64,000 nt of DNA from positions 2,914,001 through 2,978,000 of the forward strand of contig NZ_CP078089.1 of the NCBI RefSeq assembly GCF_022701195.1, written 5' to 3'. The position numbers and the translations under genes are program-made. This document shows positions 9,263-18,019 of the stretch, in pieces (position 1 is the stretch's first letter; each line of letters begins with the position of its first letter). This DNA is from Allobaculum mucilyticum (GTDB lineage: Bacteria > Bacillota_I > Bacilli_A > Erysipelotrichales > Erysipelotrichaceae). The notes under the pieces are model-generated. The model had not been told where the DNA came from, did no database searches, and saw only the letters and a program-made list of their open reading frames with translations.

Positions 9263-9548
9263 AAACTGTCCTTATCCGATTACCTGGCATCATTTCCAGA
9301 GTGAGCAGCAGCTGCCTTTTGCGGTATGGAAAGAAGATGAATCGGACAATATCACGTCCGACCTTTCCATGCTTCGACTACGGGATACCTTCACCATAGA
9401 TTTCTACTATGAATGCTGGAATCAGAAAAAGTCATTTGAAGAGTACCTGTCATCCGTCCCTCTGCTCTGGCAGCGAAATACATCGGATGTCTGGATATCT
9501 TCTGAGGACATGTATCTTTCCAGCTATTCCATTGAGGTGACGATATGA
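9231..9548 (+). CDS. Tail terminator / tail completion protein
   Basis: 105 residues from the ATG at 9231, which has AGGAGG at the right distance. The pattern YPITWHHFQSE, LPFAVWKEDESDNITSD, TIDFYYE and WISSEDMYLSSYSIEV fits Firmicutes siphophage tail terminators, which stop tail tube growth and join it to the head. The order relative to the gp10-like gene (terminator first) is swapped from the commonest layout. Assignment is by sequence pattern and context. Confidence 0.65.
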   Translation: MQAIDLQTLLKNCPYPITWHHFQSEQQLPFAVWKEDESDNITSDLSMLRLRDTFTIDFYYECWNQKKSFEEYLSSVPLLWQRNTSDVWISSEDMYLSSYSIEVTI

Positions 9549-9940
9549 AAGCTACGATTGATACCCTGGGCGATTCCATCGCACTTGTGCTGGAAGATTG
9601 TGTCCGGCAGGCAAACAAAGCCAATGATGAAACCCTGGATCAGATCTCCAAGGAAGCCTTGAAGGTCGTTAAAGAGAACGCCCCAGCCAGAGAAAACGGT
9701 GGAGTCTACAAGAAGGGTTTGAAGCGCAAGAAAACAAAAGACGAAAGGGATGAACTCCAATACACGCTCTATGCCAGTGGAATGGAGTCGTCCCTTTCGC
9801 ACTTATTGGAAAATGGCCACTTAACCCGTAACGGTGAAACTACCGTTTCCGGAAAACCACACTTTGCCAAAGGCCAGGAATATGCTGCCAAAGAAATCGA
9901 GGCAGCCTTCATCAAAAACTACAGAAAGGAGTCCGAGTAA
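9545..9940 (+). CDS. HK97 gp10-like neck/tail protein
   Basis: 131 residues. The conserved C-terminal signature of the gp10-like family is visible: LLENGHLTRNG followed by KPHFAKGQEYA. The helical N-terminus and basic centre (YKKGLKRKKTKDER) also fit. It overlaps the previous gene by 4 nt and the next by one base. Confidence 0.85.
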   Translation: MKATIDTLGDSIALVLEDCVRQANKANDETLDQISKEALKVVKENAPARENGGVYKKGLKRKKTKDERDELQYTLYASGMESSLSHLLENGHLTRNGETTVSGKPHFAKGQEYAAKEIEAAFIKNYRKESE

Positions 9941-10509
9941 TGGAAGAAAGAATCGCGCTTGGATCGGGAAAGATCTATCTGATTGAACAGCCATCCACGC
10001 TGGAAACCGATCTTGAAAATCTCGACACTATGATCACGAAATACTGTGTGGCAGCTAATGAGTTTGGTGCTGTCAAGAACGGAGCCACGCTGACTTATAC
10101 ACCTACCAACTACACCGCCAGTGATGATCTGGGACGTTTCACCAAGACGATCGTCCAGGAAGAAGTCGTCACTTTAGGCTGCGGCCTGATCACAATCGGA
10201 GCCAATATGCTCAAAGTGCTGGTGGACACTGCCAGAACGGAAGAAACTACAGCCAACCGAAAGGTCATCAAGATTGGCGGTACAGCCAATGCGAAGAACG
10301 CCTCTTATCTCGTGATCTTCGAACACCTGGATGCTAAAGATGGAAACATCTATGTCATCATCGTCGGCCAGAATACCGCTGAGCTGCAGTTTTCTTTCCA
10401 GCCAGGGGCTGAAACGATCCTGAATCCGACCTTCACTGCGGAAGGTCTGGATGAAGACGGCACCAAGCTGATCATCGTGATGGATAAACCGGGAGGTGCT
10501 ACTGAATGA
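9940..10509 (+). CDS. Major tail tube protein
   Basis: 189 residues. Beta-rich protein just before the tail chaperone pair, the normal place of the tube subunit. GSGKIYLIE, a long run of short beta strands and the C-terminal FQPGAETILNPTFTAEGLDEDGT region match siphophage tube proteins. The stop overlaps the next start (ATGA). Confidence 0.8.
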   Translation: MEERIALGSGKIYLIEQPSTLETDLENLDTMITKYCVAANEFGAVKNGATLTYTPTNYTASDDLGRFTKTIVQEEVVTLGCGLITIGANMLKVLVDTARTEETTANRKVIKIGGTANAKNASYLVIFEHLDAKDGNIYVIIVGQNTAELQFSFQPGAETILNPTFTAEGLDEDGTKLIIVMDKPGGATE

Positions 10510-10805
10510 AGTCCTTCAAATTCAAAAACGTCAAGAAAGTCACCTGGCCTGTTGAAATGCCAGATGGTACGCAGCTGACCATCCGTCAGCCCACTAAAGC
10601 GGATGCGGATGTGCTGCAGACGGTTCTCAATACAACCGATATCAGTGAAATCTATGCCGGAGTCACCTACATTCTCAATTGCAATAAAGAAGGCATCGTG
10701 ATCGAACAGAATGAACTGGAGGCACTCTTTGACTACCAGGATCTGACAGCCTTCCTGCAAGGCTATACCGACTTCATTCAGGAAAGCTCCAACGCAAAAA
10801 ACTAG
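10506..10805 (+). CDS. Tail assembly chaperone gpG
   Basis: 99 residues in the zero frame. Sits between tail tube and tape measure, the position of lambda-type gpG, which coats the tape measure during tail assembly. Contains MPDGTQLTIRQPTKADADVL and an acidic C-terminal half. The frame ends at a TAG directly after a slippery heptamer, so this is the unshifted product; a fraction of ribosomes should make the longer fusion. Confidence 0.85.
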   Translation: MKSFKFKNVKKVTWPVEMPDGTQLTIRQPTKADADVLQTVLNTTDISEIYAGVTYILNCNKEGIVIEQNELEALFDYQDLTAFLQGYTDFIQESSNAKN

Positions 10806-11077
10806 AGCTGCCCTTCTATCCTGTCCAGAGCGAAGGGCAGCCTTATGACATTGAGACCTTCTATGAACATCTGGTCATGGAATACACCGGACTGAATTTC
10901 CATGAAATCGATCAACTGCTCTATGAAGAGTTTCTGCTTTATCGCAGGGACGCATACATCTATCAGATGCAGCAAACCGAGGATGGCAGAAAGTATTTGA
11001 GAAATTGCCTCCTGTATGAAAAGACAGAGCCGGATCGAGATTCCCTCTGGAAGCTGAAGGAGAAAGGAGTGAGATAA
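10506..11077 (+). CDS. Tail assembly chaperone gpGT by -1 frameshift
   Basis: Slipping back one base at A-AAA-AAC (10796-10802) joins gpG to a 91-codon downstream frame that is open through 11077, giving 190 residues. The downstream frame begins LELPFYPVQSEG and carries FYEHLVMEYTGLNFHEID and two helical stretches, as in gpT domains that bind the tail tube. The later ATG at 10877 has no clear ribosome-binding site, which favours frameshifting over separate initiation. Confidence 0.82.
10796..10841 (+). promoter_or_regulatory. Programmed -1 frameshift signal (slippery site plus stem-loop)
   Basis: The heptamer AAAAAAC is in the required phase (A AAA AAC). Four bases later a perfect 9-bp stem begins (GCTGCCCTT at 10807-10815, AAGGGCAGC at 10833-10841) with a 17-nt loop. 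The zero-frame stop TAG lies within the spacer. Confidence 0.85.
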
Positions 11078-13842
11078 TGGCTGGCAACATCAAAGGGATC
11101 ACCCTTGAAATCAATGGTTCGACCACCAAACTGGTGGATGCCCTTAAAGCGCCCATCAAGCAATCCAAAGAGCTGCAGAGCTCTTTGAAAAACGTGAATG
11201 CGGCTTTGAAGCTCGATCCCAAAAATGTGGATCTGCTCAACCAGAAGCAGCAGCTGTTGTCCAAATCGATCGGCTCGACAAAGGAAGAGCTGGCTCTTTT
11301 AAAGGAAGCACAAAAACAATATGTCGCATCCGGTAAAGATCTGACAGGAACCGAATACACCGAGCTGGAGCGAAAAATCGCAGTCACTCAGCGAACGCTT
11401 GAGAATCTGGAAAACCAGCAGAATAACTTTAATGGCAGTGTTCAGGCCATGGGAATGAAACTGTCAGAGTTTGGCGAAAAGACAGAGAAAGTCGGAACCG
11501 CCATGCTTCCAGTCACGGCTGGTGTATCCGCTTTAGCAGCTGGTTCTGTTGCAGCATTTAATGAGATTGATGAAGGCTATGACCTCATCATCACCAAGAC
11601 TGGTGCGACAGGTGAAGCAGCTGAGTCTTTGCAAAAGAGCATGGATTCTGTATTTGGTTCGCTTCCAACCTCTGCTGCCGATGCCGGAATCGCCATTGGA
11701 GAGGTCAACACCCGCTTTGGCCTGACCGGAGACTCTTTGGAGCAGCTCTCCTCGCAATTCATCCAGTTTGCGCAGATCAACGAAACAGACCTCAACGGAG
11801 CTATTGGTTCCGTTAATAAGAACCTGCAGATCTTTGGCTTGGGAGCAGAAGACGCCCAGGGCTATCTTGGCCTTTTGACCACACAGGCCCAGGCAACCGG
11901 CATCTCCGTCGATGATCTGATGAATTCTGTTCAGAAAAATGGCCCCGTCTTCAAGGAGATGGGGCTTTCCATAGATGAATCGGTGAATTTACTCGCGCAG
12001 TTCGAAAAGAATGGCGTCAATGCCGATTCTGCTTTAGCTGGATTGAAAAAAGCGCAGCAAAACGCCACAGCTGAGGGAAAAACACTCTCCCAGTCTTTGG
12101 GCGAGACCATGCAGGCGATCAAAGGAGCAAGCAGCGAGACCGAGGCACTTCAAATCGCAACGGAGCTTTTTGGAAAGAAAGGCGCTCTCGAAATGACCCA
12201 GGCTATCCGTGAAGGCCGGTTCAGTGTGGATGATCTTTCCAGCGGTCTGGACGATTTCAAAGGCACTGTCACAGATACTTTTGAAGGAACCCAGGATGCG
12301 CCGGATAAGCTGACCACAGCTATGAACAACCTGAAAATCGCAGGTAAAGAGATCGGTGAAACTCTGCTTACAGCTCTGGCTCCTGTCTTCGAAAAACTTG
12401 TTAATGCTGCAAAGAAACTGGCCGAATGGTTCTCCAATCTTTCTGATGGACAGAAGCAGATGATCCTTGTGGTCGGTGGTCTTGCTGCTGCTATCGGTCC
12501 GGTTTTAATTGCGATTGGAAAGATGAGCACTGGCTTGTCGGCGCTCATTAAATACTTCGGCTCTGCCGAAACCATGGGTGGAAAACTGATCGCAGCGCTT
12601 GGTGGAATCAGCGCTCCGGTGGCCGCTGTGGCCGCCACTGTTGCAGCGTTAGTCGCGGCGTTTGTTCATCTTTGGAATACGAACGAAGAGTTCAGAACGA
12701 AAATCATGGAGATTTGGAATTCTATCGTAGAGGCGTTCCAGAACTTCTTTCAGGGGATCGTTGATCGACTGAATGCTTTAGGTTTTCAGTTTGAGGACAT
12801 TACAGAGGTCTTGAAAACACTCTGGGATGAATTCTGCGCCTTTCTGGCCCCTGTGTTTGAGGGAGCGTTCCAGTTTATCGCAACCACTCTGGAAACCGTA
12901 CTCAACGTTTTAACCGGACTCTTCGATGTTTTCTCCGGACTCTTTACCGGAAACTGGGATCTGCTCTGGCAGGGCGTGAAAGAGGTCTTCGAGGGAATCT
13001 GGAACGGCATCAAGGACTGGTTCGACAATATCCTGAATACTATGAAGGGGATTTTGGATGTAGTCTGCAGCTGGTTTGGAACCACGTGGGAAGAAACCTG
13101 GAATGGGATTAAATCCTTCTTTGAAGGCATTTGGGATGGAATCTCCGGTTTCTTTTCCGGAGCGGTTGAAGGGATTAAAACAGCTGCTTCCAATGCCTGG
13201 AACTGGATCAGCGAGAAAACAGAGTCCATCTGGAACGGCATCAAAGATCACATCATCAACCCCATTTCCGATGCCTGGAATAAGGTGAGTGAGGTCTTTG
13301 GCAATATCTACAACTGGATCAAAGACAAGATCGAGGGAGCCAGAGATATCGTTTCTCATGCGATCGATGCCATCAAGGGATTCTTCAATTTCGAATTCCA
13401 CTGGCCTCATATTCCGCTTCCGCACTTCAGCATTTCCGGATCGATCAACCCTTTGGACTGGTTTGATGGTGGTCTTCCATCCATCGGAATCGAGTGGTAC
13501 GCTAAAGCCATGCCAAACGGCATGATCCTTGATGGACCCAGTGTATTTGGAATGAGAGGTAATACACTTCTGGCTGGTGGCGAAGCAGGCAAGGAAGTCA
13601 TCGTTGGTGCGAACTCCCTGATGGGGATGATCCACTCCGCTGTCCAAAGCAGCATGATGACCCGCTCTTCTGAACCAGCTCAGCCAGCAGAAATTGACTA
13701 TTCCAGAATTGGCCAGGAAATGAAAAACGCTGTGCAGGTACTTAGCCTGGAAGCCCATCTTTCCATGGATGGAAGAACGCTGGCCAGACAACTGGTTAAA
13801 CCGATGGATCAAGAGCTTGCGAAACTATCGAGAGGGAGATGA
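11077..13842 (+). CDS. Tail tape measure protein
   Basis: 921 residues, GAAAGGAGTGAG before the ATG. The length sets tail length. The N-terminal 120 residues are coiled coil with TMP-type LKAPIKQSKELQSSLKNV repeats. Residues about 170-430 form the phage-minor-tail (TP901-type) domain. A hydrophobic region follows at about 460-530. Residues 550-780 contain repeated Trp/Phe blocks of the form W-x2-I-x3-F-x2-IW-x-GI, common in such proteins. The GGEAGKEVIVGANSLMGMI segment is typical near the C-terminus. Confidence 0.95.
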   Translation: MAGNIKGITLEINGSTTKLVDALKAPIKQSKELQSSLKNVNAALKLDPKNVDLLNQKQQLLSKSIGSTKEELALLKEAQKQYVASGKDLTGTEYTELERKIAVTQRTLENLENQQNNFNGSVQAMGMKLSEFGEKTEKVGTAMLPVTAGVSALAAGSVAAFNEIDEGYDLIITKTGATGEAAESLQKSMDSVFGSLPTSAADAGIAIGEVNTRFGLTGDSLEQLSSQFIQFAQINETDLNGAIGSVNKNLQIFGLGAEDAQGYLGLLTTQAQATGISVDDLMNSVQKNGPVFKEMGLSIDESVNLLAQFEKNGVNADSALAGLKKAQQNATAEGKTLSQSLGETMQAIKGASSETEALQIATELFGKKGALEMTQAIREGRFSVDDLSSGLDDFKGTVTDTFEGTQDAPDKLTTAMNNLKIAGKEIGETLLTALAPVFEKLVNAAKKLAEWFSNLSDGQKQMILVVGGLAAAIGPVLIAIGKMSTGLSALIKYFGSAETMGGKLIAALGGISAPVAAVAATVAALVAAFVHLWNTNEEFRTKIMEIWNSIVEAFQNFFQGIVDRLNALGFQFEDITEVLKTLWDEFCAFLAPVFEGAFQFIATTLETVLNVLTGLFDVFSGLFTGNWDLLWQGVKEVFEGIWNGIKDWFDNILNTMKGILDVVCSWFGTTWEETWNGIKSFFEGIWDGISGFFSGAVEGIKTAASNAWNWISEKTESIWNGIKDHIINPISDAWNKVSEVFGNIYNWIKDKIEGARDIVSHAIDAIKGFFNFEFHWPHIPLPHFSISGSINPLDWFDGGLPSIGIEWYAKAMPNGMILDGPSVFGMRGNTLLAGGEAGKEVIVGANSLMGMIHSAVQSSMMTRSSEPAQPAEIDYSRIGQEMKNAVQVLSLEAHLSMDGRTLARQLVKPMDQELAKLSRGR

Positions 13843-14240
13843 AAATGTCTAATTTAGGACTCTATCAAACAACAGTAACGCTAATGAAAAAAGTAGGTGG
13901 TCCAAAGAATTTTTTTGCATTTCTAATCGGAGCAAGCGCAGCTGGTGGATCACTTGTTACATTGGCCGCTCAAAAAGTTTTCAAAACTGGAAAACGTATT
14001 GCTAACTCAAAAGATGAAAATTCTGAACAAGAGTTTCCGTTTGAATTTACTGAAAATGCCAAAGAGAAACGAGAAAAGGTAAAAAAAGGGGATAGATTTA
14101 GGGTTTTAGACCAAGATAAAGATGCAATTTTCATCCAGATAAAATCTGTTCCAGACCAACTGTTCGTTTTCTCTGAGAATTTTTTGAAAAACGTCTCAAA
14201 TTATCAAGATAATGAGGAAGAAATCGAAAACCCAGCCTAA
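13839..14240 (+). CDS. AT-rich hypothetical membrane protein inserted between tape measure and Dit
   Basis: 133 residues from ATG 13839, or 131 from ATG 13845, which has better spacing from GGGAG. One weak membrane segment (FFAFLIGASAAGGSLVTLAA) is followed by a charged domain with a possible small beta fold (KKGDRFRVLDQDKDAIFIQIKSV). I do not recognise the family. It is more AT-rich than the neighbouring tail genes and is closed by its own terminator, both signs of a late addition to the tail operon. Confidence 0.65.
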   Translation: MKMSNLGLYQTTVTLMKKVGGPKNFFAFLIGASAAGGSLVTLAAQKVFKTGKRIANSKDENSEQEFPFEFTENAKEKREKVKKGDRFRVLDQDKDAIFIQIKSVPDQLFVFSENFLKNVSNYQDNEEEIENPA

Positions 14241-14255
14241 CCCGCTGGGCTTTTT
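14231..14255 (+). terminator. Terminator overlapping the stop of the 13839 gene
   Basis: The stem CCCAGC/GCTGGG with a 7-nt loop holding the stop codon, followed by CTTTTTC. It lies between tape measure and Dit, inside what should be one tail operon. Confidence 0.65.
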
Positions 14256-14273
14256 CATGGAAAGGAGGCAGCT

Positions 14274-14705
14274 ATGAAACTTGGTGTCACATTCGACAAT
14301 CTCTACCACACGGTTAAAGACTGGAAACTGCACTTCGCTGCTCTCCAGATCAATGAACCGGTTGTGCAAACTTATCAGCTTTCCGTTCCTGGTCGTGATG
14401 GTGTTCTCGACCTGACGGACGCTCTCTACGGACATACAACCTACCTCAATCGGACAATCACAATGAACTTCTGGACGGAGTTCGACCATGATGGCCATTT
14501 GCAATCCGAGCTGATGAATGCTCTGCACGGAAAGCGGATGGCTTTTATCTTGGACAATGATCCGGAGTATTACTGGACTGGCCGTCTCTCTGTCCATGTT
14601 CAGAAGAATTGTCCCGCCATTACCGAAGTGGTGATCACTGCTGACTGTGATCCATACAAGGAACCAGTCACGAAACTGGGCGCATCCCTGGAAAGGAGTC
14701 TTTGA
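14274..14705 (+). CDS. Distal tail protein (Dit-like), short form
   Basis: 143 residues, AAAGGAGGCAGCT before the ATG. The core resembles the N-terminal ring-forming domain of Dit proteins: TYQLSVPGRDGVLDLTDALYG and the NRTITMNFWTEF strand. Most Dit proteins are longer (about 250 residues) and the C-terminal galectin-like domain is missing here. It precedes the tail lysin with a 4-nt overlap, the usual order at the baseplate hub. Confidence 0.78.
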   Translation: MKLGVTFDNLYHTVKDWKLHFAALQINEPVVQTYQLSVPGRDGVLDLTDALYGHTTYLNRTITMNFWTEFDHDGHLQSELMNALHGKRMAFILDNDPEYYWTGRLSVHVQKNCPAITEVVITADCDPYKEPVTKLGASLERSL

Positions 14706-17575
14706 TGTATACCGTTTATTCCAATACGACCTGCCTCGTGGACCCTTCCGTGTCACTGTTGCTGATTGATCCTGTATTAGACCTTGCCATGAATGAAGCA
14801 GGGTCTTTTTCTTTTTCCATCCCAACTTTTCATCCAGCCTATGAAGCCATAGAACATGGAATGCGAATCACCGTTTTGAAGGATGATGAACCGATCTTCT
14901 ATGGTCGTGTAAACCGGATCGAGACAGATTTCTATAAAACAAAGTCTGTAGAAGTTGAGGGAGAGCTTTCTTATCTGGCGGATACAATTCAGCGTCCAGC
15001 CGAATATCACAACATGTCGGTACGTGGCTTTATCCAGACGCTGCTGAATAACCACAATGCGCAATCCGCAGAAACGTTCGAGCTGGGCGTGGTGAATATA
15101 ACCGATCTCAATGACTCGCTCTATCGATATACCAACTATGAAGACACCCTATTTTGCTTGATGGATAAAGTCATCAATCGTCTGGGCGGTATTCTCCAAA
15201 TCCGGCATGAAAACAATCACCGGTATCTGGATATCCTGAATAGCTACCCTCGTGTTTGTGGACAGCAGATCCATTTCAGGGAAAACCTGATGGATTACGT
15301 CTGTAACAGCGAATCGACGGAACTGGCAACAGTTGTCATTCCTCTAGGTGCAACTTTAGAAGACCGTCAGATTGAAGCCCTGGAAGAGAGAGTTTCCATT
15401 GCCGCCGTCAATAACCAGAAAGACTACCTGGAAGCACCAACAGCTATTGCCAAGTACGGACGAATCTGCAAAGTCGTCACATTCGAAGATATCCACACGC
15501 CTTCGCTACTGAAAACCAAAGGTCAGGAATGGCTGGAGCACAACCAGTTCGAAGATCTGCAATTGGAGGTCAGCGCGGTCGATCTCTCGATGCTGGATGT
15601 GAATGTCGATGACTTCCGGCTGCTTGATCGCATCCGCGTTCAATCCGACTATCATGAGATGAATGAAGTCTTCCCGCTGACCAGCATGACGATTCATCTG
15701 CTGCAGCCCGATCAGAATCTGTATCACCTTGGCGGAAAGCCTGTCTCCTTTACCAGCAGCTCCAAAGCCTCCCAGATTTCCATTACGCAGAAAGTACAGG
15801 CACTTAGAACACCAAACTCTCTGCTGGAAGAGGCGAAAGAACAGGCGACACAGCTTCTGACCACATTCGGCAAATACGGACATGTCGTTCAAGTCCAGGA
15901 TGAACAAGGACAGATTCAGGAAATCTGCATCATCGATACGGAAGATCTGGAAACCGCTCAGAACGTCTGGCGATGGAACATGGGTGGTCTTGGCTTCTCG
16001 TCCAACGGCTATGCCGGGCCTTATCAGACAGCCATGACCATGGATGGAACCATTGCCGGTAACATGGTCGCTGCAAATTCCATTGCAGCAGAAAAGCTCG
16101 ACATCTCCTATCGAACGAGTGTCGAGCAAAATATCTCGGACAGCCTGGCAGCAGCCAAAGCCGATACATCCGAAAAGCTCAAAGCTTACTGGACACAGGT
16201 GGAAACAGAATCACGCATCACCAACGCGATGGATTCCATCAGTCTTTCCGTTTATCAGCAGGCTAAAAACTATACCGATGGTCAATTCCAGGAAAAACTC
16301 TCGCAGTACTATTCCAAAAGCGAGATAGACCTGAAGACCGATTCGATTCAGCTGCAGGTTTATCAAGAGTATGCTGTGCCAAACAACCTGCTTCCATATA
16401 CAGCGGATTGGGGCAGCACATACACCTGGAAACGGCATGCCAATTGTGCGGTCTCCAATTCGTATGTGAGTGGAGCAAAGACGATGCAATTCGACGATTC
16501 CATCTCTGGAGATGTGGAGATCCTGACATCTCAGGGAATCAGCATTTCATTTAATCAGAATCACTACTACACCTTCAGCGCCTACATCAAAGAAGTCACA
16601 ACCTCACCCGTAACCCTTGAAATCCGTACCGGAAGAAAGCTGCTGGAAGCTGTGAAAACAACCAACAGCAGCAGCACCATGACTCTTGAAGCAGATCAGA
16701 CAACCGGTGTGATTGCCGCCACCATTAAACCGCCTTCCTATGATTACCGGATCTCGATCACTTTCCGCGTGGGGAGCAGCGCATCGCCCTCAACGTTCGG
16801 GATCACGCTCAAGAAGACTGGAGCACCTGGCACATCTAATTTCGTAACGTTCTCCCGTTTCAAACTGGAAGAAGGACAGAAAGCGACGGACTATCAGAAA
16901 AAGATGTCGGAATTGACCACCACGCAGGCATCAATTCAGATGAACTACGATTCCATCGTTTCGACCGTTTCCACCAAGGTTGGAACCAGCCAGATCGCTT
17001 CCTATATTCAACAGAATGCTGAAGCAGTTCGCATCGCCTGGAGCAATATTTCCAATTACATCGAATTCAGCGGCGGGACGATCAATATCTTCTCCGCCTC
17101 TTCAAAGACAGCTGCCAATCGGCTCATGCAGCTTGGTCAAAGCGGAATGACTTTCTGGCGCGACAGCTATAACCTGGGACGAATCGGTGTCAATTCTTTC
17201 ACGGGCTATTCTTCAGCTCGAGGACTCGTATTCGATCTTGATCCTGATGGCGCTTATATGGCCTGGGCGGCTAAAGTCAGCAGCTCTGGAAATTATATTG
17301 TCCAGATGCTCTATGCAAATAAGAGCTTTGGTGATTATGTTCGTGATCATCTCTACTTCAGCTGTGAAGTAGACTTTTTCGACAATGCCGACTTTCATTA
17401 CCACCACCTGAAAAACTGCAATCTGCAGCAGCCGGATATTGTCAACAGCAGCGGGTATTCCGGTTTTGGCAGCTGGTCATCTCCCACCAGCATCAAACTG
17501 CCAATTTCCATCAACTCGGATGGAACCGTTCAGGAGTGGTACAACTGCAAAATCTCTGGAGGTGTGATCTATTGA
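14702..17575 (+). CDS. Tail-associated lysin / minor structural protein (Tal)
   Basis: 957 residues. The N-terminal 370 residues match the phage tail endopeptidase hub domain (LAMNEAGSFSFSIPTFHPAY, IFYGRVNRIETDF, GQEWLEHNQ). The centre is a helical and coiled region with repeated Ile/Thr/Gln residues. Residues about 560-750 form a carbohydrate-binding-like beta domain (YYTFSAYIKEV, FVTFSRFKLEEGQKATDY). The C-terminus is fibre-like. It sits at the tail tip and is expected to contact and locally open the cell wall. No catalytic motif is clear by eye. Confidence 0.85.
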   Translation: MMYTVYSNTTCLVDPSVSLLLIDPVLDLAMNEAGSFSFSIPTFHPAYEAIEHGMRITVLKDDEPIFYGRVNRIETDFYKTKSVEVEGELSYLADTIQRPAEYHNMSVRGFIQTLLNNHNAQSAETFELGVVNITDLNDSLYRYTNYEDTLFCLMDKVINRLGGILQIRHENNHRYLDILNSYPRVCGQQIHFRENLMDYVCNSESTELATVVIPLGATLEDRQIEALEERVSIAAVNNQKDYLEAPTAIAKYGRICKVVTFEDIHTPSLLKTKGQEWLEHNQFEDLQLEVSAVDLSMLDVNVDDFRLLDRIRVQSDYHEMNEVFPLTSMTIHLLQPDQNLYHLGGKPVSFTSSSKASQISITQKVQALRTPNSLLEEAKEQATQLLTTFGKYGHVVQVQDEQGQIQEICIIDTEDLETAQNVWRWNMGGLGFSSNGYAGPYQTAMTMDGTIAGNMVAANSIAAEKLDISYRTSVEQNISDSLAAAKADTSEKLKAYWTQVETESRITNAMDSISLSVYQQAKNYTDGQFQEKLSQYYSKSEIDLKTDSIQLQVYQEYAVPNNLLPYTADWGSTYTWKRHANCAVSNSYVSGAKTMQFDDSISGDVEILTSQGISISFNQNHYYTFSAYIKEVTTSPVTLEIRTGRKLLEAVKTTNSSSTMTLEADQTTGVIAATIKPPSYDYRISITFRVGSSASPSTFGITLKKTGAPGTSNFVTFSRFKLEEGQKATDYQKKMSELTTTQASIQMNYDSIVSTVSTKVGTSQIASYIQQNAEAVRIAWSNISNYIEFSGGTINIFSASSKTAANRLMQLGQSGMTFWRDSYNLGRIGVNSFTGYSSARGLVFDLDPDGAYMAWAAKVSSSGNYIVQMLYANKSFGDYVRDHLYFSCEVDFFDNADFHYHHLKNCNLQQPDIVNSSGYSGFGSWSSPTSIKLPISINSDGTVQEWYNCKISGGVIY

Positions 17576-17805
17576 GTGAATATATATTCCCGGCATGCAG
17601 CAAGGCAGATGAAGTCCAGCCAATGGATCATTCAGTTCAACGGCGGACGCAATCTGTCGTGACACAAGAGGAACTGAAAGGAGCAACCGATGAAATTAAC
17701 CAACGCACAAATCTTCGACTTAGCGTGCTCGCTGGAAGGATTGATGGAAGAGACTCTTCCGGTGAAACTGGCGTTTCAGCTCAGTCAGATCTTTCTGAGT
17801 CTTGA
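17572..17805 (+). CDS. Small tail-region protein with TTG start, overlapping the next gene
   Basis: 77 codons from a TTG preceded by TGGAGGTG at good spacing, overlapping the Tal stop. The product has a predicted helix (TQEELKGATDEINQRTNLRL) and no family I recognise. It overlaps the 17690 gene by 116 nt in another frame, so one of the two may be partly spurious. Confidence 0.35.
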   Translation: MSEYIFPACSKADEVQPMDHSVQRRTQSVVTQEELKGATDEINQRTNLRLSVLAGRIDGRDSSGETGVSAQSDLSES

Positions 17806-18019
17806 AAGCCTGAGACGTTCTATCGCTCTGGTCATTGAGAAATTGCCCAAAGGCGAAAATGGAGTTCCGGAAGAAGAGCCGTTCACGGAATTGCTGGCGA
17901 TCGAAAATGAGGTGGCCATTGAGCCCATTGATTCTGAAGAGCTTTTTAAAGCGCTGGACACCATGACGCCAAAGCAAGCCATGGCATTAGTCCCTATTCT
18001 GAAAGGAGGTGGACAATGA
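17690..18019 (+). CDS. DUF1617-like phage protein
   Basis: 109 residues, AAAGGAG before the ATG. The beginning MKLTNAQIFDLACSLEGLM and the LPVKLAFQLSQIF helix resemble the DUF1617 family found between tail fibre genes of Firmicutes phages. The C-terminal half is acidic. It ends with a 4-nt overlap into the next gene. Confidence 0.6.
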   Translation: MKLTNAQIFDLACSLEGLMEETLPVKLAFQLSQIFLSLESLRRSIALVIEKLPKGENGVPEEEPFTELLAIENEVAIEPIDSEELFKALDTMTPKQAMALVPILKGGGQ

